NCBI RefSeq assembly: GCF_022865125.1
Contig: NZ_CP094828.1
Span: forward strand, 4,209,219-4,273,218
Direction of reading: 5' to 3'
Length of the DNA stretch: 64,000 nucleotides
Origin: Acuticoccus sp. I52.16.1
GTDB taxonomy: Bacteria; Pseudomonadota; Alphaproteobacteria; Rhizobiales; Amorphaceae
Shown here: in pieces, positions 1-8,635 of the stretch
Layout of the letters: every line of letters starts with the position of its first letter
How positions within the stretch are numbered: position 1 is the stretch's first letter
Program-made: the position numbers and the translations under genes
The notes under the pieces: generated by a model
Databases searched by the model: none
What the model saw: only the letters and a program-made list of their open reading frames with translations
What the model was told of the DNA's origin: nothing

Positions 1-37
1 TCAGGTCGTCCTGCATCTGGTACATCTGGTAGAGCAT
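1..37 (-). CDS. phaZ: Start of intracellular PHB/PHA depolymerase (partial)
   Basis: Only the first 12 codons are inside the window; the gene runs off the left edge. Read on the minus strand from the ATG at 35-37 they give MLYQMYQMQDDL. Intracellular poly(3-hydroxybutyrate) depolymerases of the PhaZ1 type begin with a very similar MLYQ/MYYQ-type segment, and a purine-rich AGGGAAAG lies just upstream of the ATG. The enzyme would hydrolyse storage polyester granules in the cytoplasm, which fits the 3-hydroxybutyrate dehydrogenase at 28.7 kb. The call rests on a dozen residues, so it is tentative; divergent transcription from the GST gene is clear. Confidence 0.45.
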   Translation of the reverse strand, partial: MLYQMYQMQDDL

Positions 38-142
38 TCGTGCTTTCCCTCACCCAACCCAACTCGCCAAAATAGCTAGTGCATTCTATGGTGCGGTGCG
101 ACAACATTCTTTGCATTGCAGCGCCGTAGCGGAGTGACGGAC

Positions 143-796
143 ATGGCCGACGCCACCCTCACCATCTCATCGAAGAACTATTCGTCCTGGTCGCTGCGGG
201 GCTGGCTGCTCTGCAAGATGGCCGGCCTCGACTTCGCCGAGCAGCCCGTCGACGTCGACGATCCGGAGCAGCGCCAGGAGCTGCTGCTGCTCTCGCCGTC
301 GGTGCGCGTGCCGCGCCTCAGCCACGACGGGGTCGAGGTCTGGGACACGCTCGCGATCGGCAACTACCTCAGCGAGATGTTCCCGGAGGCCGGCCTCCTG
401 CCGACCGACAAGGTCGCCCGCGCGCACTGCCGTGCCATCTCCGGCGAGATGCATTCCGGCTTCTACAACCTGCGCTCGGCGTTGCCGATGAACATCAAGG
501 CGCAGCACCAGAGCTTCAAGATCTTCTCCGGCGCACGGCCGGACGTGCAGCGCATCAAGGAGATCTGGTCGGAGTGCCTGTCGACCTATGGCGGCCCCTT
601 CCTGTTCGGCTCCCCCACGATGGCGGACGCGATGTACGCCCCCGTCTGCACCCGGTTCAGAACCTACGCCGTCGAGCTTGAGCCGGAGTTGCAGGCCTAC
701 TGCGACACCATCTTCGCCTGGGCGCCGATGCAGGAGTGGACCGCCGCCGCGCTGGAGGAGCCGGACGAGGTGATCGAGCTCGAAGTCGAGTTCTGA
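143..796 (+). CDS. Glutathione S-transferase family protein
   Basis: A 217-residue cytosolic GST. The N-terminal thioredoxin-like half contains the SSWSLRGWLL segment (about residues 10-20), where a Ser/Tyr would activate glutathione. The cis-Pro motif RVPRL (about 55) and the following SLAI-like segment (here DTLAIGNYL) are the usual glutathione-binding elements. The C-terminal half is helical. Length is normal for the family. I chose the ATG at 143; the frame stays open upstream to a TTG at 116, but the added residues do not belong to the fold. Related alphaproteobacterial proteins are generally annotated as GST of unknown substrate, so the electrophile cannot be named. Confidence 0.85.
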   Translation: MADATLTISSKNYSSWSLRGWLLCKMAGLDFAEQPVDVDDPEQRQELLLLSPSVRVPRLSHDGVEVWDTLAIGNYLSEMFPEAGLLPTDKVARAHCRAISGEMHSGFYNLRSALPMNIKAQHQSFKIFSGARPDVQRIKEIWSECLSTYGGPFLFGSPTMADAMYAPVCTRFRTYAVELEPELQAYCDTIFAWAPMQEWTAAALEEPDEVIELEVEF

Positions 797-924
797 AGCA
801 TGGCGGCAACGGGCGGGGGGACACGAAAGAGCGGCACGGGGCTACCATGCGGCACATCATCCCCAAGTTTGGTTGAACCGTACAGCTTTTAGGCAGTTCA
901 CCCTTCGCTAAGAGGGGATTGCCG

Positions 925-1431
925 ATGGACACAACTCTGGATGTCAACGGGTCGCGCCACACGCTGGACCTCGACCCGCGCACCACGCTGCTCGACGCAC
1001 TGCGCCACCATCTGCACCTGACCGGCTCGAAGAAGGGCTGCGATCACGGCCAGTGCGGCGCCTGCACGGTGCTGGTCAACGGCCGGCGCATCAACGCCTG
1101 CCTGTCTCTCGCGGTGATGCACGAGGGCGATCAGGTCACCACCATCGAAGGCCTCGGCACGTCGGACAAATTGTCGGCCATGCAGGAGGCGTTCGTGGAG
1201 CACGACGGCTATCAGTGCGGTTACTGCACCCCCGGCCAGATCTGTTCGGCCGTCGGCATGCTGGACGAGATGGAGATGGGCTGGCCGTCCCACATCGCGG
1301 CGGACATCACCAAGAGCCCGGTGATGTCCGAGCGGGAGGTTTCCGAGCGGATGAGCGGCAACCTGTGCCGCTGCGCCGCCTATCCCAACATCATCGACGC
1401 GATCCTCGACGCGGCGAGCCGCCAGCGATGA
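925..1431 (+). CDS. paoA: Aldehyde oxidoreductase [2Fe-2S] subunit (PaoA/YagT-like)
   Basis: Small iron-sulfur subunit of a molybdenum hydroxylase, 168 residues. The plant-ferredoxin type cluster is seen as [18 protein letters not shown] with its later Cys in NACLSL, and the helical second-cluster domain as GYCTPGQ and SGNLCRC. Electrons pass from the molybdenum site through these two clusters to FAD. E. coli PaoA carries a Tat leader; this protein begins directly at the ferredoxin fold, so the complex should be cytoplasmic. The ATG at 925 follows AGAGGGG at 911-917. It is the first gene of a three-gene operon and its stop overlaps the next start (ATGA). Confidence 0.92.
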   Translation: MDTTLDVNGSRHTLDLDPRTTLLDALRHHLHLTGSKKGCDHGQCGACTVLVNGRRINACLSLAVMHEGDQVTTIEGLGTSDKLSAMQEAFVEHDGYQCGYCTPGQICSAVGMLDEMEMGWPSHIAADITKSPVMSEREVSERMSGNLCRCAAYPNIIDAILDAASRQR

Positions 1432-2408
1432 GACCGTTCGATTACCACCGCGCCGACACGCGCCAGGACGCCGTGGCCGCCGTATCCACCGGGGCCACCA
1501 TCATCGCCGGCGGCACCAACCTGCTCGACCTGATGAAGCTCGAGGTGATGGCGCCGCCCACGCTGGTCGACATCACGCGCCTGGAGATGCGCGGCTTCAC
1601 CGAGACCGAGGACGGGGGGCTGCGCATCGGCGCGCTCGTCACCAACGCCGACCTCGCCGCCCATCCGCGCGTGCGGAAGGACTATCCGGTCCTGTCGATG
1701 GCGTTGCTGGCGGGGGCGAGCGGCCAGCTGCGCAACAAGGCGACCACCGGCGGCAACCTGCTGCAGCGCACCCGGTGCTACTATTTCTACGACAAGGCGA
1801 CCCCCTGCAACAAACGCGACCCAGGCGCCGGTTGCGCGGCGATCGGCGGCGCGAACCGGATGCACGCGATCCTGGGTGCCAGCCGCTCGTGCATCGCAAC
1901 CCACCCCAGCGACATGGCCGTCGCCATGCAGGCGCTGGAAGCGGTGGTCGAGGTCGAGGGGCCGGAGGGGTCGCGGCAGATCCCGCTCCTCGCCTTCCAC
2001 CGGCTTCCGGGTGACACCCCGCACATCGAGACCGAGCTGAAGGCCGGCGAGATGATCGTCGCGGTACGCCTTCCGGCGCCGACGCGCTCCAATCAGACCT
2101 ATCGCAAGGTGCGGGACCGCTCGTCCTACGCCTTCGCGCTGGTGAGCATCGCGGCGGTGGTGGGCATCGAGAACGGGCGCATCGCCCGCGCGCGGCTCGC
2201 GTTCGGCGGGCTGGCCCACAAGCCTTGGCGCGACCCCGCCGTGGAAGCGCTGCTGGAGGGCGAGGTGCCGACCTCGCGCCTCTTCGAGAAGGCGGCGGAC
2301 CTGCTTCTCGCCGAGGCCGAGGGGCAGGGCGAGAACGACTTCAAGATCCCCCTCGCGCGACGCACGCTGAAGGCGACGCTGGCGGAAGTGATGGACGAGC
2401 ACGCATGA
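1428..2408 (+). CDS. paoB: Aldehyde oxidoreductase FAD-binding subunit (PaoB/YagS-like)
   Basis: Medium subunit of the xanthine-dehydrogenase family, 326 residues. FAD-binding signatures are [13 protein letters not shown] near the N terminus and [12 protein letters not shown] in the middle. The Cys-bearing insertion from [10 protein letters not shown] through [11 protein letters not shown] to [10 protein letters not shown] matches the extra [4Fe-4S] loop of the PaoB group and separates it from ordinary xanthine dehydrogenases. The CO dehydrogenase flavoprotein C-terminal domain follows. It overlaps the genes on both sides by four bases (ATGA), so the three subunits are likely made in fixed proportion. 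Confidence 0.92.
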   Translation: MRPFDYHRADTRQDAVAAVSTGATIIAGGTNLLDLMKLEVMAPPTLVDITRLEMRGFTETEDGGLRIGALVTNADLAAHPRVRKDYPVLSMALLAGASGQLRNKATTGGNLLQRTRCYYFYDKATPCNKRDPGAGCAAIGGANRMHAILGASRSCIATHPSDMAVAMQALEAVVEVEGPEGSRQIPLLAFHRLPGDTPHIETELKAGEMIVAVRLPAPTRSNQTYRKVRDRSSYAFALVSIAAVVGIENGRIARARLAFGGLAHKPWRDPAVEALLEGEVPTSRLFEKAADLLLAEAEGQGENDFKIPLARRTLKATLAEVMDEHA

Positions 2409-4615
2409 GCGCACATCTTCGCATGGACCAGCCGGCCCGCCGGCATCGCCTCGACGAGATGGCGCAGGGCGTTCTCGGCAAAGGCGCTCCGCGCAAGGAC
2501 GGCCCGCTGAAGGTGAGCGGGGAGGCGACCTACGCGGCGGAATGGCAAATCGCGGGGCTGACGTACGGGGTGCTGGTGCGGGCCGGCGCCGTCGGCACCC
2601 TGCGCGGCATGAACCGGGCCGAGGTGGAGGCGATGCCGGGCGTCCTGGCGGTCGTCGAGGACGAGCGCTTCGTGCGCAACTCGGCCCAGGGCACCGCCGA
2701 CGCGGCGCCGGTGCAGGACTTGCCGACGATCGACTATGTCGGTCAGGCGGTCGCGCTGGTGGTGGCCGAAAGCTTCGAGGCCGCGCGCCACGCCGCGCTG
2801 GCGCTGCGGCCGGAGATCGTACCGCGCGAGGGTATCGTGTTCGATCCCGAGTCGCCGGACGCCGTGGTGGATGTGCCGCAGGACGACCAGGCGAGCCAGG
2901 GCGACCTCGACAAGGCGATGGCCGAGGCCGCGCATACGGTCGACGTCGTCTACCGCACCGCGCCCCATTCGGCAGTCGCAATGGAGCCGCACGCCTCGAT
3001 CGCGCAGTGGGACGGCACGACGCTGACCCTGCGCGGCTCCTACCAGATGCTGAAATATAACCGGAACGAGCTCGCCGACTCGCTCGGCCTCGATCCGGGC
3101 GACGTGCGCATCCTGTCGCCGTACGTCGGCGGGGGCTTCGGCTCCAAGCTCGGCATCGCGGCGGAGGCGGTGGCGGCATCGGTGGCGGCGATGCGCCTCG
3201 GCCGCCCGGTCTCGGTCGCGATGACCCGTCCGCAGACGATGGAGGCGGTCTACCGCCGCACCGAATCGCGCCAGCGTGTGCGCCTCGCCGCCGACGCCGG
3301 CGGTCGCCTCGTCGGCATCGGTCACGAGGCGCTCGTGTCGAACCTGCCGGACGAGGCCTTCTCCGAGCCGGTCACGCAGTCGACCCCGTTCCTCTATCGT
3401 GGCGAGCACCGGCAGATCGTGCAGAAGGTGGCGCGCATCCACCGCCCGGCGACCGGCTCGGTCCGCTCGCCGGGAGAAGCACTGGGGATGCCCGTCGTCG
3501 AGAACGCGATGGACGAGCTGGCGGTGGCCGCCGGGATCGACCCGGTCGCGCTGCGGCTGATGAACATCCCCGAGGTCGACCCGTCCGAAGGCATCCCGTA
3601 CTCGTCCAACACGCTCGCCGAGGCGTTGCGGCGCGGGGCGGAGGCGTTCGGCTGGGCCGAGCGAGCCCGGCCTCCGGCGTCGTGCCGGGAGGGGGAGTGG
3701 CTGCTGGGCGTCGGCGTCGCCTCGGCCTCGCGCGTCAACAACCTGATGGAGGCCAAGGCGCGCGTGACGCTGGCGCCGGACGGCCGCGCCCATGTCGAGA
3801 CCGACATGACCGACATCGGCACCGGGACCTACACGATCCTGTCGCAGATCGCGGCGGAGATGCTGGGCCTCGAGCTGGATCACGTCGTCACCACGCTGGG
3901 CGACACGGACCTTCCCGCGGGGTCGGGCTCGGGCGGGTCGTGGGGCGCGTCGTCGGTGGGGAGCGCGGTCTACCTCGCGTGCGAGGCGATCCGGCGCGAG
4001 CTCGCCGGCCGGCTGGGCGTCCCCGAGACGGAACTCACCTTGACCGACGGGACCGCCATCGCCGGCAACCGCCGCACGCCGCTGCGCGAGGTGCTGGGCG
4101 GGGAAGCGCTCTCGGTCGTCGGGCACCTGGAGCCCGGTGCGACCGACGGGGCCGTGCGCCAGGCGAGCTGGGGCGCCTACTTCTGCGAGGTGGCGGTGAG
4201 CGCGGTGACCGGCGAGACGCGGGTGCGCCAGATGCACGGCACGTTCGCCGCGGGGCGCATCCTCAATCACCAGACGGCCCGCTCGCAGTGTCTGGGTGGG
4301 ATGACCTGGGGCATCGGCATGGCCCTGACCGAGGCGTTGATCCACGACCCGCGCGACGGCCACATCGTCAACCACGATCTCGCCGAATATCACATTCCGG
4401 TGAACCTCGACGTGCCGCAGCTCGAGGTCCTCTTGCTGGACGAGCGGGACGATTGGGCCAATCCTATACAATCGAAGGGGATCGGCGAGCTGGGATTTTG
4501 CGGCGCGGCGGCGGCGGTGACGAACGCGATCTTCAACGCCACGGGCATCCGCGTCCGCGACTATCCGGTCACACTCGACAGGCTTCTCGCCGCGGGGCTT
4601 CCCGACCCGGATTGA
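2405..4615 (+). CDS. paoC: Aldehyde oxidoreductase molybdenum-binding subunit (PaoC/YagR-like)
   Basis: Large catalytic subunit, 736 residues. It shows the molybdopterin motif GGGFGSKLG, the [10 protein letters not shown] segment, and near the C terminus [19 protein letters not shown], whose Glu is the catalytic base of the family. Together with the two preceding subunits it should oxidise aldehydes to acids. The start at 2405 overlaps the stop of paoB; an in-frame extension upstream exists but lies inside paoB. The molybdenum-cofactor sulfuration chaperone PaoD, which follows in E. coli, is not present next door, so maturation must be supplied from elsewhere. The true substrate is not shown by the sequence. 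Confidence 0.92.
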   Translation: MSAHLRMDQPARRHRLDEMAQGVLGKGAPRKDGPLKVSGEATYAAEWQIAGLTYGVLVRAGAVGTLRGMNRAEVEAMPGVLAVVEDERFVRNSAQGTADAAPVQDLPTIDYVGQAVALVVAESFEAARHAALALRPEIVPREGIVFDPESPDAVVDVPQDDQASQGDLDKAMAEAAHTVDVVYRTAPHSAVAMEPHASIAQWDGTTLTLRGSYQMLKYNRNELADSLGLDPGDVRILSPYVGGGFGSKLGIAAEAVAASVAAMRLGRPVSVAMTRPQTMEAVYRRTESRQRVRLAADAGGRLVGIGHEALVSNLPDEAFSEPVTQSTPFLYRGEHRQIVQKVARIHRPATGSVRSPGEALGMPVVENAMDELAVAAGIDPVALRLMNIPEVDPSEGIPYSSNTLAEALRRGAEAFGWAERARPPASCREGEWLLGVGVASASRVNNLMEAKARVTLAPDGRAHVETDMTDIGTGTYTILSQIAAEMLGLELDHVVTTLGDTDLPAGSGSGGSWGASSVGSAVYLACEAIRRELAGRLGVPETELTLTDGTAIAGNRRTPLREVLGGEALSVVGHLEPGATDGAVRQASWGAYFCEVAVSAVTGETRVRQMHGTFAAGRILNHQTARSQCLGGMTWGIGMALTEALIHDPRDGHIVNHDLAEYHIPVNLDVPQLEVLLLDERDDWANPIQSKGIGELGFCGAAAAVTNAIFNATGIRVRDYPVTLDRLLAAGLPDPD

Positions 4616-4725
4616 CGCGGACCTGCCATGCGCCGTCCGCAAACGTCGCGGACGGTCGCGCAAAGGTCACGGATTTCCCGCACCCTGTCTTCAGAGAGAT
4701 TCCAAGGTAGGGTGCGGTTCTCCTA

Positions 4726-4742
4726 GAATATTAGAAATATTC
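4726..4742. promoter_or_regulatory. AT-rich dyad, candidate operator
   Basis: GAATATT-AGA-AATATTC is a perfect 7-3-7 inverted repeat, 174 bases before the binding-protein start. The segment 4730-4746 also matches 11 of 14 fixed positions of the Irr box (TTTAGAA-N3-TTCTAAA, as I recall it). A related dyad, AATATT-N3-AATAT, lies upstream of the hemophore operon at 7224-7237. Confidence 0.45.
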
Positions 4743-4785
4743 GATAATCTGCCGGCAAAGTTTGGAATTAATCTAGTCTCAATGT

Positions 4786-4803
4786 GTCAACTTTTAAGTT
4801 GAC
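4786..4803. promoter_or_regulatory. Perfect 8-2-8 inverted repeat
   Basis: GTCAACTT-TT-AAGTTGAC sits between the AT-rich dyad and the ATG at 4916. It has no T-tract and no upstream gene close enough to need termination, so an operator is more likely than a terminator. Confidence 0.35.
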
Positions 4804-4915
4804 CGTCCGGCACACCAGTCGTAACGCCCGGAAACGCGGCGATTATTTCGAGCGACGGGACGACGATGGTATCGGTACAGGGCTTCGGCTCATTCGCAGC
4901 AGCAGCGGCGGTGCA

Positions 4916-6700
4916 ATGGCGCGCCTGACGCCTTCGCGCCGGCACGTGCTGGCGATGGCCGCCGCCGGCACCTTGGGCGCGGCGACCGCGCGCGTGTCGC
5001 CGGTGTGGGCGACCGGGGCCCCGCAACGGCACGGCTTCTCGCCGCTCGGAGCGCTGAAATATGCACCGGGGGAGGCGTTCGCCTACGTCGACACCGACGC
5101 TCCGCGTGGCGGCGCGCTGCACCTGACCCGCGTCGGCGCCTTCGACACGATCGACACCCTGACCTATCCCGGCCGCCCGCCGGCGGACCTGCGCCTCATC
5201 TACGACCACCTGATCGTCGAGAGCGACGACGAGGTGGCGAGCTATTATGGCCTCCTCGCCGAGGAGATCGAGGTGGCGCCGGACTACAGCGCCGTGATCT
5301 TCACCATCCGCCCCGAGGCGCGCTGGCACGACGGCGAGCCGGTGACCGCGGCGGACGTCGCCTTCACCTTCGAGCGACTGAAGAGCGAGGGCGCGCCTTA
5401 CTATCGCCAGGCCTTCCGCCCGCTGAGCGTCACCGCCGAGGGCGACCGGGCGATCTTCGCCAACGCGCGGCCCGGCGACCGTGACGTCGTGCGGCGCATC
5501 TCCACCATCCCCATCCACCCCGCCCACGTGTGGTCGGCGGGTCGGCCGGAGGCGCCGGTCGGCTCCGGTCCCTATCGCCTGGAGACGTTCGAGGCGCCGC
5601 AGCGGCTCGTCCTCGCCCGCGAGCCGGATTACTGGGGCCGCGACCTCGCGGTGAACCGGGGGCGCTGGAACTTCGACACGCTGGCGTTCACCTTCTACCG
5701 CGACCCGACGGTGGCGCTGGAGGCGTTCAAGGCCGGCGAGGCGGACGTGCGCTCCGAGGACGACCCGACGCGCTGGGCGCGGGGCTACGAGGGGCCGGCG
5801 CTGGCGTCCGCGTCGGTGGTGCGCGAAGAGACCGAGGTCGAGGGTGTGGGCGAGCTGGCCGGGCTCGTCGCCAACATGCGCCGGCCGCTGCTGGCCGACC
5901 GCCGCGTGCGGCTGGCGCTGGCGCTGGCCTACGACTTCGAGGCGGTCAACGCGCTCCTCTTTCACGGGTCGCTGCAACCGCTGCAAAGCGTCTTCGCCGG
6001 CACGCCGCTGGCGGCCTCCGGGCCGGCCGGGGCGGAGCGCGACCTCGTCGCGGAGCTTCCCGAAGCGGCGCTCGATGACCCCGATCCGCTGGCCGGCCTG
6101 CCGCAGCCGGGCACGCGCGCCGGCCTCGCCGAAGCGGCGCGACTGCTGGACGAGGCGGGGCTGACGATGCAGGGGGGCGCGCGGGTCGACCCGGCGACGG
6201 GCCAGCCGGTGCGCCTGCGGGTCCTGTCGATGAGCCCCGCGCTCACCAAGCCGCTGCCGTGGCTGACGAATTCGCTCGGCAACCTCGGCATCACGCTCGA
6301 CGAGGTGCGGGCCGACCCCGCCACCGCCGCGCAGATGACGCTCGACAAGGACTTCGACCTCGCCACGCTGACGTGGTCCCCGGCACGGTTGCCGGGCACG
6401 GCCGAGCGGTTGCTGTGGCACAGCGCGCTGGCCGACGCGCCGCACTCCTATGCGCTGTCGGGGGTCGATTCGCCGATCCTCGACGCGTGCATCGAGGCTT
6501 TGGAGCGCGCCGCGTCGCCGGCCGAGCTGGAGCGCGCAGGCCGCGCCTTCGACCGCGTCTTCCGCCACATCATGCCGATGGTGCCGCTGTGGCGCTCGGC
6601 GACCGTCCGCACCGCCTGGTGGGACCGGTTCGGCCGCCCGCAGGCGGAGCGCACGGGTTTCCCGCCGTCTCCCATCGACCGCTGGTGGGCGGCCGGTTGA
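4916..6700 (+). CDS. Tat-exported ABC transporter substrate-binding protein, family 5 (peptide/YejA-like)
   Basis: A 594-residue periplasmic binding protein of the SBP_bac_5 group. Residues 1-32 form a twin-arginine signal (SRRHVLAMAAAG followed by an Ala-rich stretch ending SPVWA). The mature part shows the family signature PEARWHDGEPVTAADVAFTF and YRLE/YWGRD segments, and it resembles the YejA branch. I use the ATG at 4916, directly before the Tat motif. No permease or ATPase genes follow. The next gene, 34 bases on, encodes a heme-degrading monooxygenase. Dipeptide-type binding proteins are known to deliver heme in some bacteria, so a heme or iron-chelate ligand is a reasonable inference, but peptide import is equally compatible. 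Confidence 0.85.
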   Translation: MARLTPSRRHVLAMAAAGTLGAATARVSPVWATGAPQRHGFSPLGALKYAPGEAFAYVDTDAPRGGALHLTRVGAFDTIDTLTYPGRPPADLRLIYDHLIVESDDEVASYYGLLAEEIEVAPDYSAVIFTIRPEARWHDGEPVTAADVAFTFERLKSEGAPYYRQAFRPLSVTAEGDRAIFANARPGDRDVVRRISTIPIHPAHVWSAGRPEAPVGSGPYRLETFEAPQRLVLAREPDYWGRDLAVNRGRWNFDTLAFTFYRDPTVALEAFKAGEADVRSEDDPTRWARGYEGPALASASVVREETEVEGVGELAGLVANMRRPLLADRRVRLALALAYDFEAVNALLFHGSLQPLQSVFAGTPLAASGPAGAERDLVAELPEAALDDPDPLAGLPQPGTRAGLAEAARLLDEAGLTMQGGARVDPATGQPVRLRVLSMSPALTKPLPWLTNSLGNLGITLDEVRADPATAAQMTLDKDFDLATLTWSPARLPGTAERLLWHSALADAPHSYALSGVDSPILDACIEALERAASPAELERAGRAFDRVFRHIMPMVPLWRSATVRTAWWDRFGRPQAERTGFPPSPIDRWWAAG

Positions 6701-6734
6701 CCCCCTTCATTCACCCCCGACGACGGAGACGCGT

Positions 6735-7067
6735 GTGTTTATCGCGATGAACAGGTTCAAGGTTCGCAAGGGCTCGGAAGACGAGTTCCAAGAGGTCTGG
6801 CTACAGCGCGACGTGAAGATGCGCACCGAGCCCGGCTTCGTGGAGTTCCATCTTCTGCGCGGCCCCGAGCACGAGGACCACACGCTGTTCTCGTCGCACA
6901 CGATCTGGGAATCGGAGGATCACTTCATCGCCTGGACGAAGGGCGAGGCCTTCAAGGAGGCGCACCGCAACGCGCCCTCGCGCGCCCCGCTCTACATCGG
7001 CGGCCCGCAGTTCGAGGGGTTCCGGGTCGTCCAGACGGTGACGCGCGAAGAATCCGAGATCGCGTGA
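6735..7067 (+). CDS. hmuQ: Heme-degrading monooxygenase, HmuQ/IsdG-like ABM fold
   Basis: A 110-residue antibiotic-biosynthesis-monooxygenase fold protein. The start MFIAMNRFKVRKGSE, the central PGFVEFHLLRGPE and FSSHTIWESEDHFIAWT are typical of the HmuQ/HmuD heme oxygenases of rhizobia, with a His (in the region AHRNAP) available as axial heme ligand. These enzymes open cytosolic heme and release iron. The GTG at 6735 has ACGGAG upstream and gives the usual family N terminus; an ATG four codons later is possible. It follows the binding-protein gene by 34 bases, so the two are probably one operon. Its place beside the hemophore/receptor unit supports a role in heme iron use. Confidence 0.82.
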   Translation: MFIAMNRFKVRKGSEDEFQEVWLQRDVKMRTEPGFVEFHLLRGPEHEDHTLFSSHTIWESEDHFIAWTKGEAFKEAHRNAPSRAPLYIGGPQFEGFRVVQTVTREESEIA

Positions 7068-7130
7068 GGTCGGGGAGGGGCCTTTCATTCGCATGAGGGG
7101 CCTCTCACTGCCGATTTTGCCAGTAGACGA

Positions 7131-7147
7131 TATTGAATTCTTCTAGA
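7131..7147. promoter_or_regulatory. Irr-box-like sequence
   Basis: The segment TATTGAATTCTTCTAGA matches 11 of 14 fixed positions of the alphaproteobacterial iron control element (TTTAGAA-N3-TTCTAAA, quoted from memory). It is 190 bases upstream of the first hemophore gene in an unusually AT-rich gap. The match is partial and the site is far from the proposed promoter. Confidence 0.3.
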
Positions 7148-7218
7148 TCTATTCTGCTGATGGATGCGAGTTTGCTGTCACATTCCAGCAACGCGGCTGA
7201 AATGCCGCGATCCGTGCG

Positions 7219-7247
7219 TTGACAATATTTTGAATATGGCGCAATTC
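7219..7247 (+). promoter_or_regulatory. Candidate promoter with embedded dyad for the hemophore operon
   Basis: A consensus -35 TTGACA lies at 7219-7224. With 17-base spacing the -10 would be CAATTC, which is weak. Directly after the -35 is the inverted repeat ATATT-TTG-AATAT (7225-7237), so a bound regulator would cover the promoter. The core AATATT-N3-AATAT is shared with the dyad at 4726-4742. The leader to the ATG at 7322 is about 70 bases. Confidence 0.4.
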
Positions 7248-7321
7248 TGCGAGGAGTATGGCGCGATATTAGGCGCTTGGCGTCATATCTGCGCATCTAT
7301 CAAGAGAATGGGGAAGAGCGG

Positions 7322-8620
7322 ATGATTACGGTCGACGCAACGAGTCTCGAATCCGGCATCAACTACGACACGTTTCTAGAAGAATATTACGAGGGGATGC
7401 CGGTCGGCGCCTCGACCTACCGCGGTGGCGAGCCCGACTTCGCATTCGGCGGCTTCTACTATGTCAGCGGCCCGGAAGTCTCCTTCGAGTTCGAAGGCTT
7501 CGACCAGCTGGTGCTGCTCGAGGGCGAGGAGATCGCCTACGACTTCATCCACTACGGTCCCGAATTCGGCCACGGCATCTCCGGTGAGGTCGACGAGATC
7601 GTCTTCGGTTACGCCGGTCCCGACACCACCACCGCCGACGGAACCGAGAACGGCGTCATCGTCGGCCTCGAGAGCGGCCTCTACGTCACCGGCCTCGACC
7701 TCGTCGCGGCGCCGGGCAGCGGCAACTCGGCCGACAACCCCGTCTACTCGATCTACGACGCCGCTCGCACCGGCGACAACGGCGCCGAAGGCGAAGACCC
7801 GATCGGCGACCTCTACGACATCCTCGCCGGCCAGGCGCAGCATTTCCTCGGCACCAACTACGACGACGTCTACACCGGCACCGGCTACGGTGACCTGGTG
7901 CAGGGCTTCAACGGCGCCGACGTCCTCTACGGCGCCGCCGGCGAAGACCGCATCTACGGCGACCGCGCCGACGACATGCTCTACGGCGGCAATGCCAACG
8001 ACCTGCTCTCCGGCGACGCCGGCAACGACTCGCTCTACGGCGAGAACGGCGCCGATTCGCTCTACGGCCAGGGCGGCAACGACTATGTCGAGGGCGGCAA
8101 CGGGCACGACCTGATCGGCGGCTTCGCCGGCCATGACGAGCTGTGGGGCAACGCCGGCAACGACTCCATCTACGGCGGCGGCGGCAACGACACCGTCAGC
8201 GGTGGCGCCGGCAACGACCTCATCTTCGGCCGCCGCGGTGCCGACCTGCTGCTCGGCAACGACGGCAACGACCGCATCTACGGCGACGAAGGCAACGACG
8301 ACATCACCGGCGGTGCCGGGCGCGACGGCCTGTTCGGCGGCTCGGGCGGGGACACCTTCATCTACCTCGAGGCGACCGACTCGACCACCGACGCGGCCGA
8401 CAACCTGCGCGACTTCGATATCGGCTCGGACGCGATCGACCTGTCGATCTTCGACCTGACCTTCGTCGACGCGTTCACCGGCGAGGCCGGCGAGGTCACC
8501 ATCAACGAGCGTGACGATCGCAGCAACGTCCAGGCCGACCTCGACGGTGACGGCGTGGCGGACATGTACATCGTCGTGCACACCACGGGTCTGACCGAGT
8601 CCGACCTCATCCTCGCTTAA
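7322..8620 (+). CDS. HasA-like hemophore domain fused to RTX repeats (protein 1)
   Basis: A 432-residue acidic protein without a classical signal peptide. Residues 1 to about 175 resemble the HasA hemophore: GGFYYVSG (43-50) matches GGFYGGSLSG, IAYDF...GHGISGEVDEIVFG (71-96) aligns with the HasA heme loop around Tyr75 and His83, and TGLDL (123-127) matches GGLNL. Candidate heme ligands are Tyr73 and His84; no counterpart of HasA His32 is seen. From about 178 to 350 follow roughly 18 glycine-aspartate nonapeptides (GGAGNDLIF type) that bind calcium on type I secretion. The C terminus ESDLILA fits a type I signal. I use the ATG at 7322, preceded by GGGGAAGAG. No HasDEF exporter is nearby. Secretion and heme capture are inferred. 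Confidence 0.78.
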   Translation: MITVDATSLESGINYDTFLEEYYEGMPVGASTYRGGEPDFAFGGFYYVSGPEVSFEFEGFDQLVLLEGEEIAYDFIHYGPEFGHGISGEVDEIVFGYAGPDTTTADGTENGVIVGLESGLYVTGLDLVAAPGSGNSADNPVYSIYDAARTGDNGAEGEDPIGDLYDILAGQAQHFLGTNYDDVYTGTGYGDLVQGFNGADVLYGAAGEDRIYGDRADDMLYGGNANDLLSGDAGNDSLYGENGADSLYGQGGNDYVEGGNGHDLIGGFAGHDELWGNAGNDSIYGGGGNDTVSGGAGNDLIFGRRGADLLLGNDGNDRIYGDEGNDDITGGAGRDGLFGGSGGDTFIYLEATDSTTDAADNLRDFDIGSDAIDLSIFDLTFVDAFTGEAGEVTINERDDRSNVQADLDGDGVADMYIVVHTTGLTESDLILA

Positions 8621-8635
8621 CCGACGGGCGATGTG

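Larger units (their letters stand above)
4616..4915. other. Intergenic region upstream of the Tat binding-protein gene
   Basis: This 300-base gap is markedly AT-richer between 4720 and 4800 than the genes around it. It holds two perfect dyads, listed separately, at 4726-4742 and 4786-4803. I see no convincing gene. An open frame runs from 4784 into the next gene but gives a poor extension in front of a Tat signal peptide. Confidence 0.6.
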
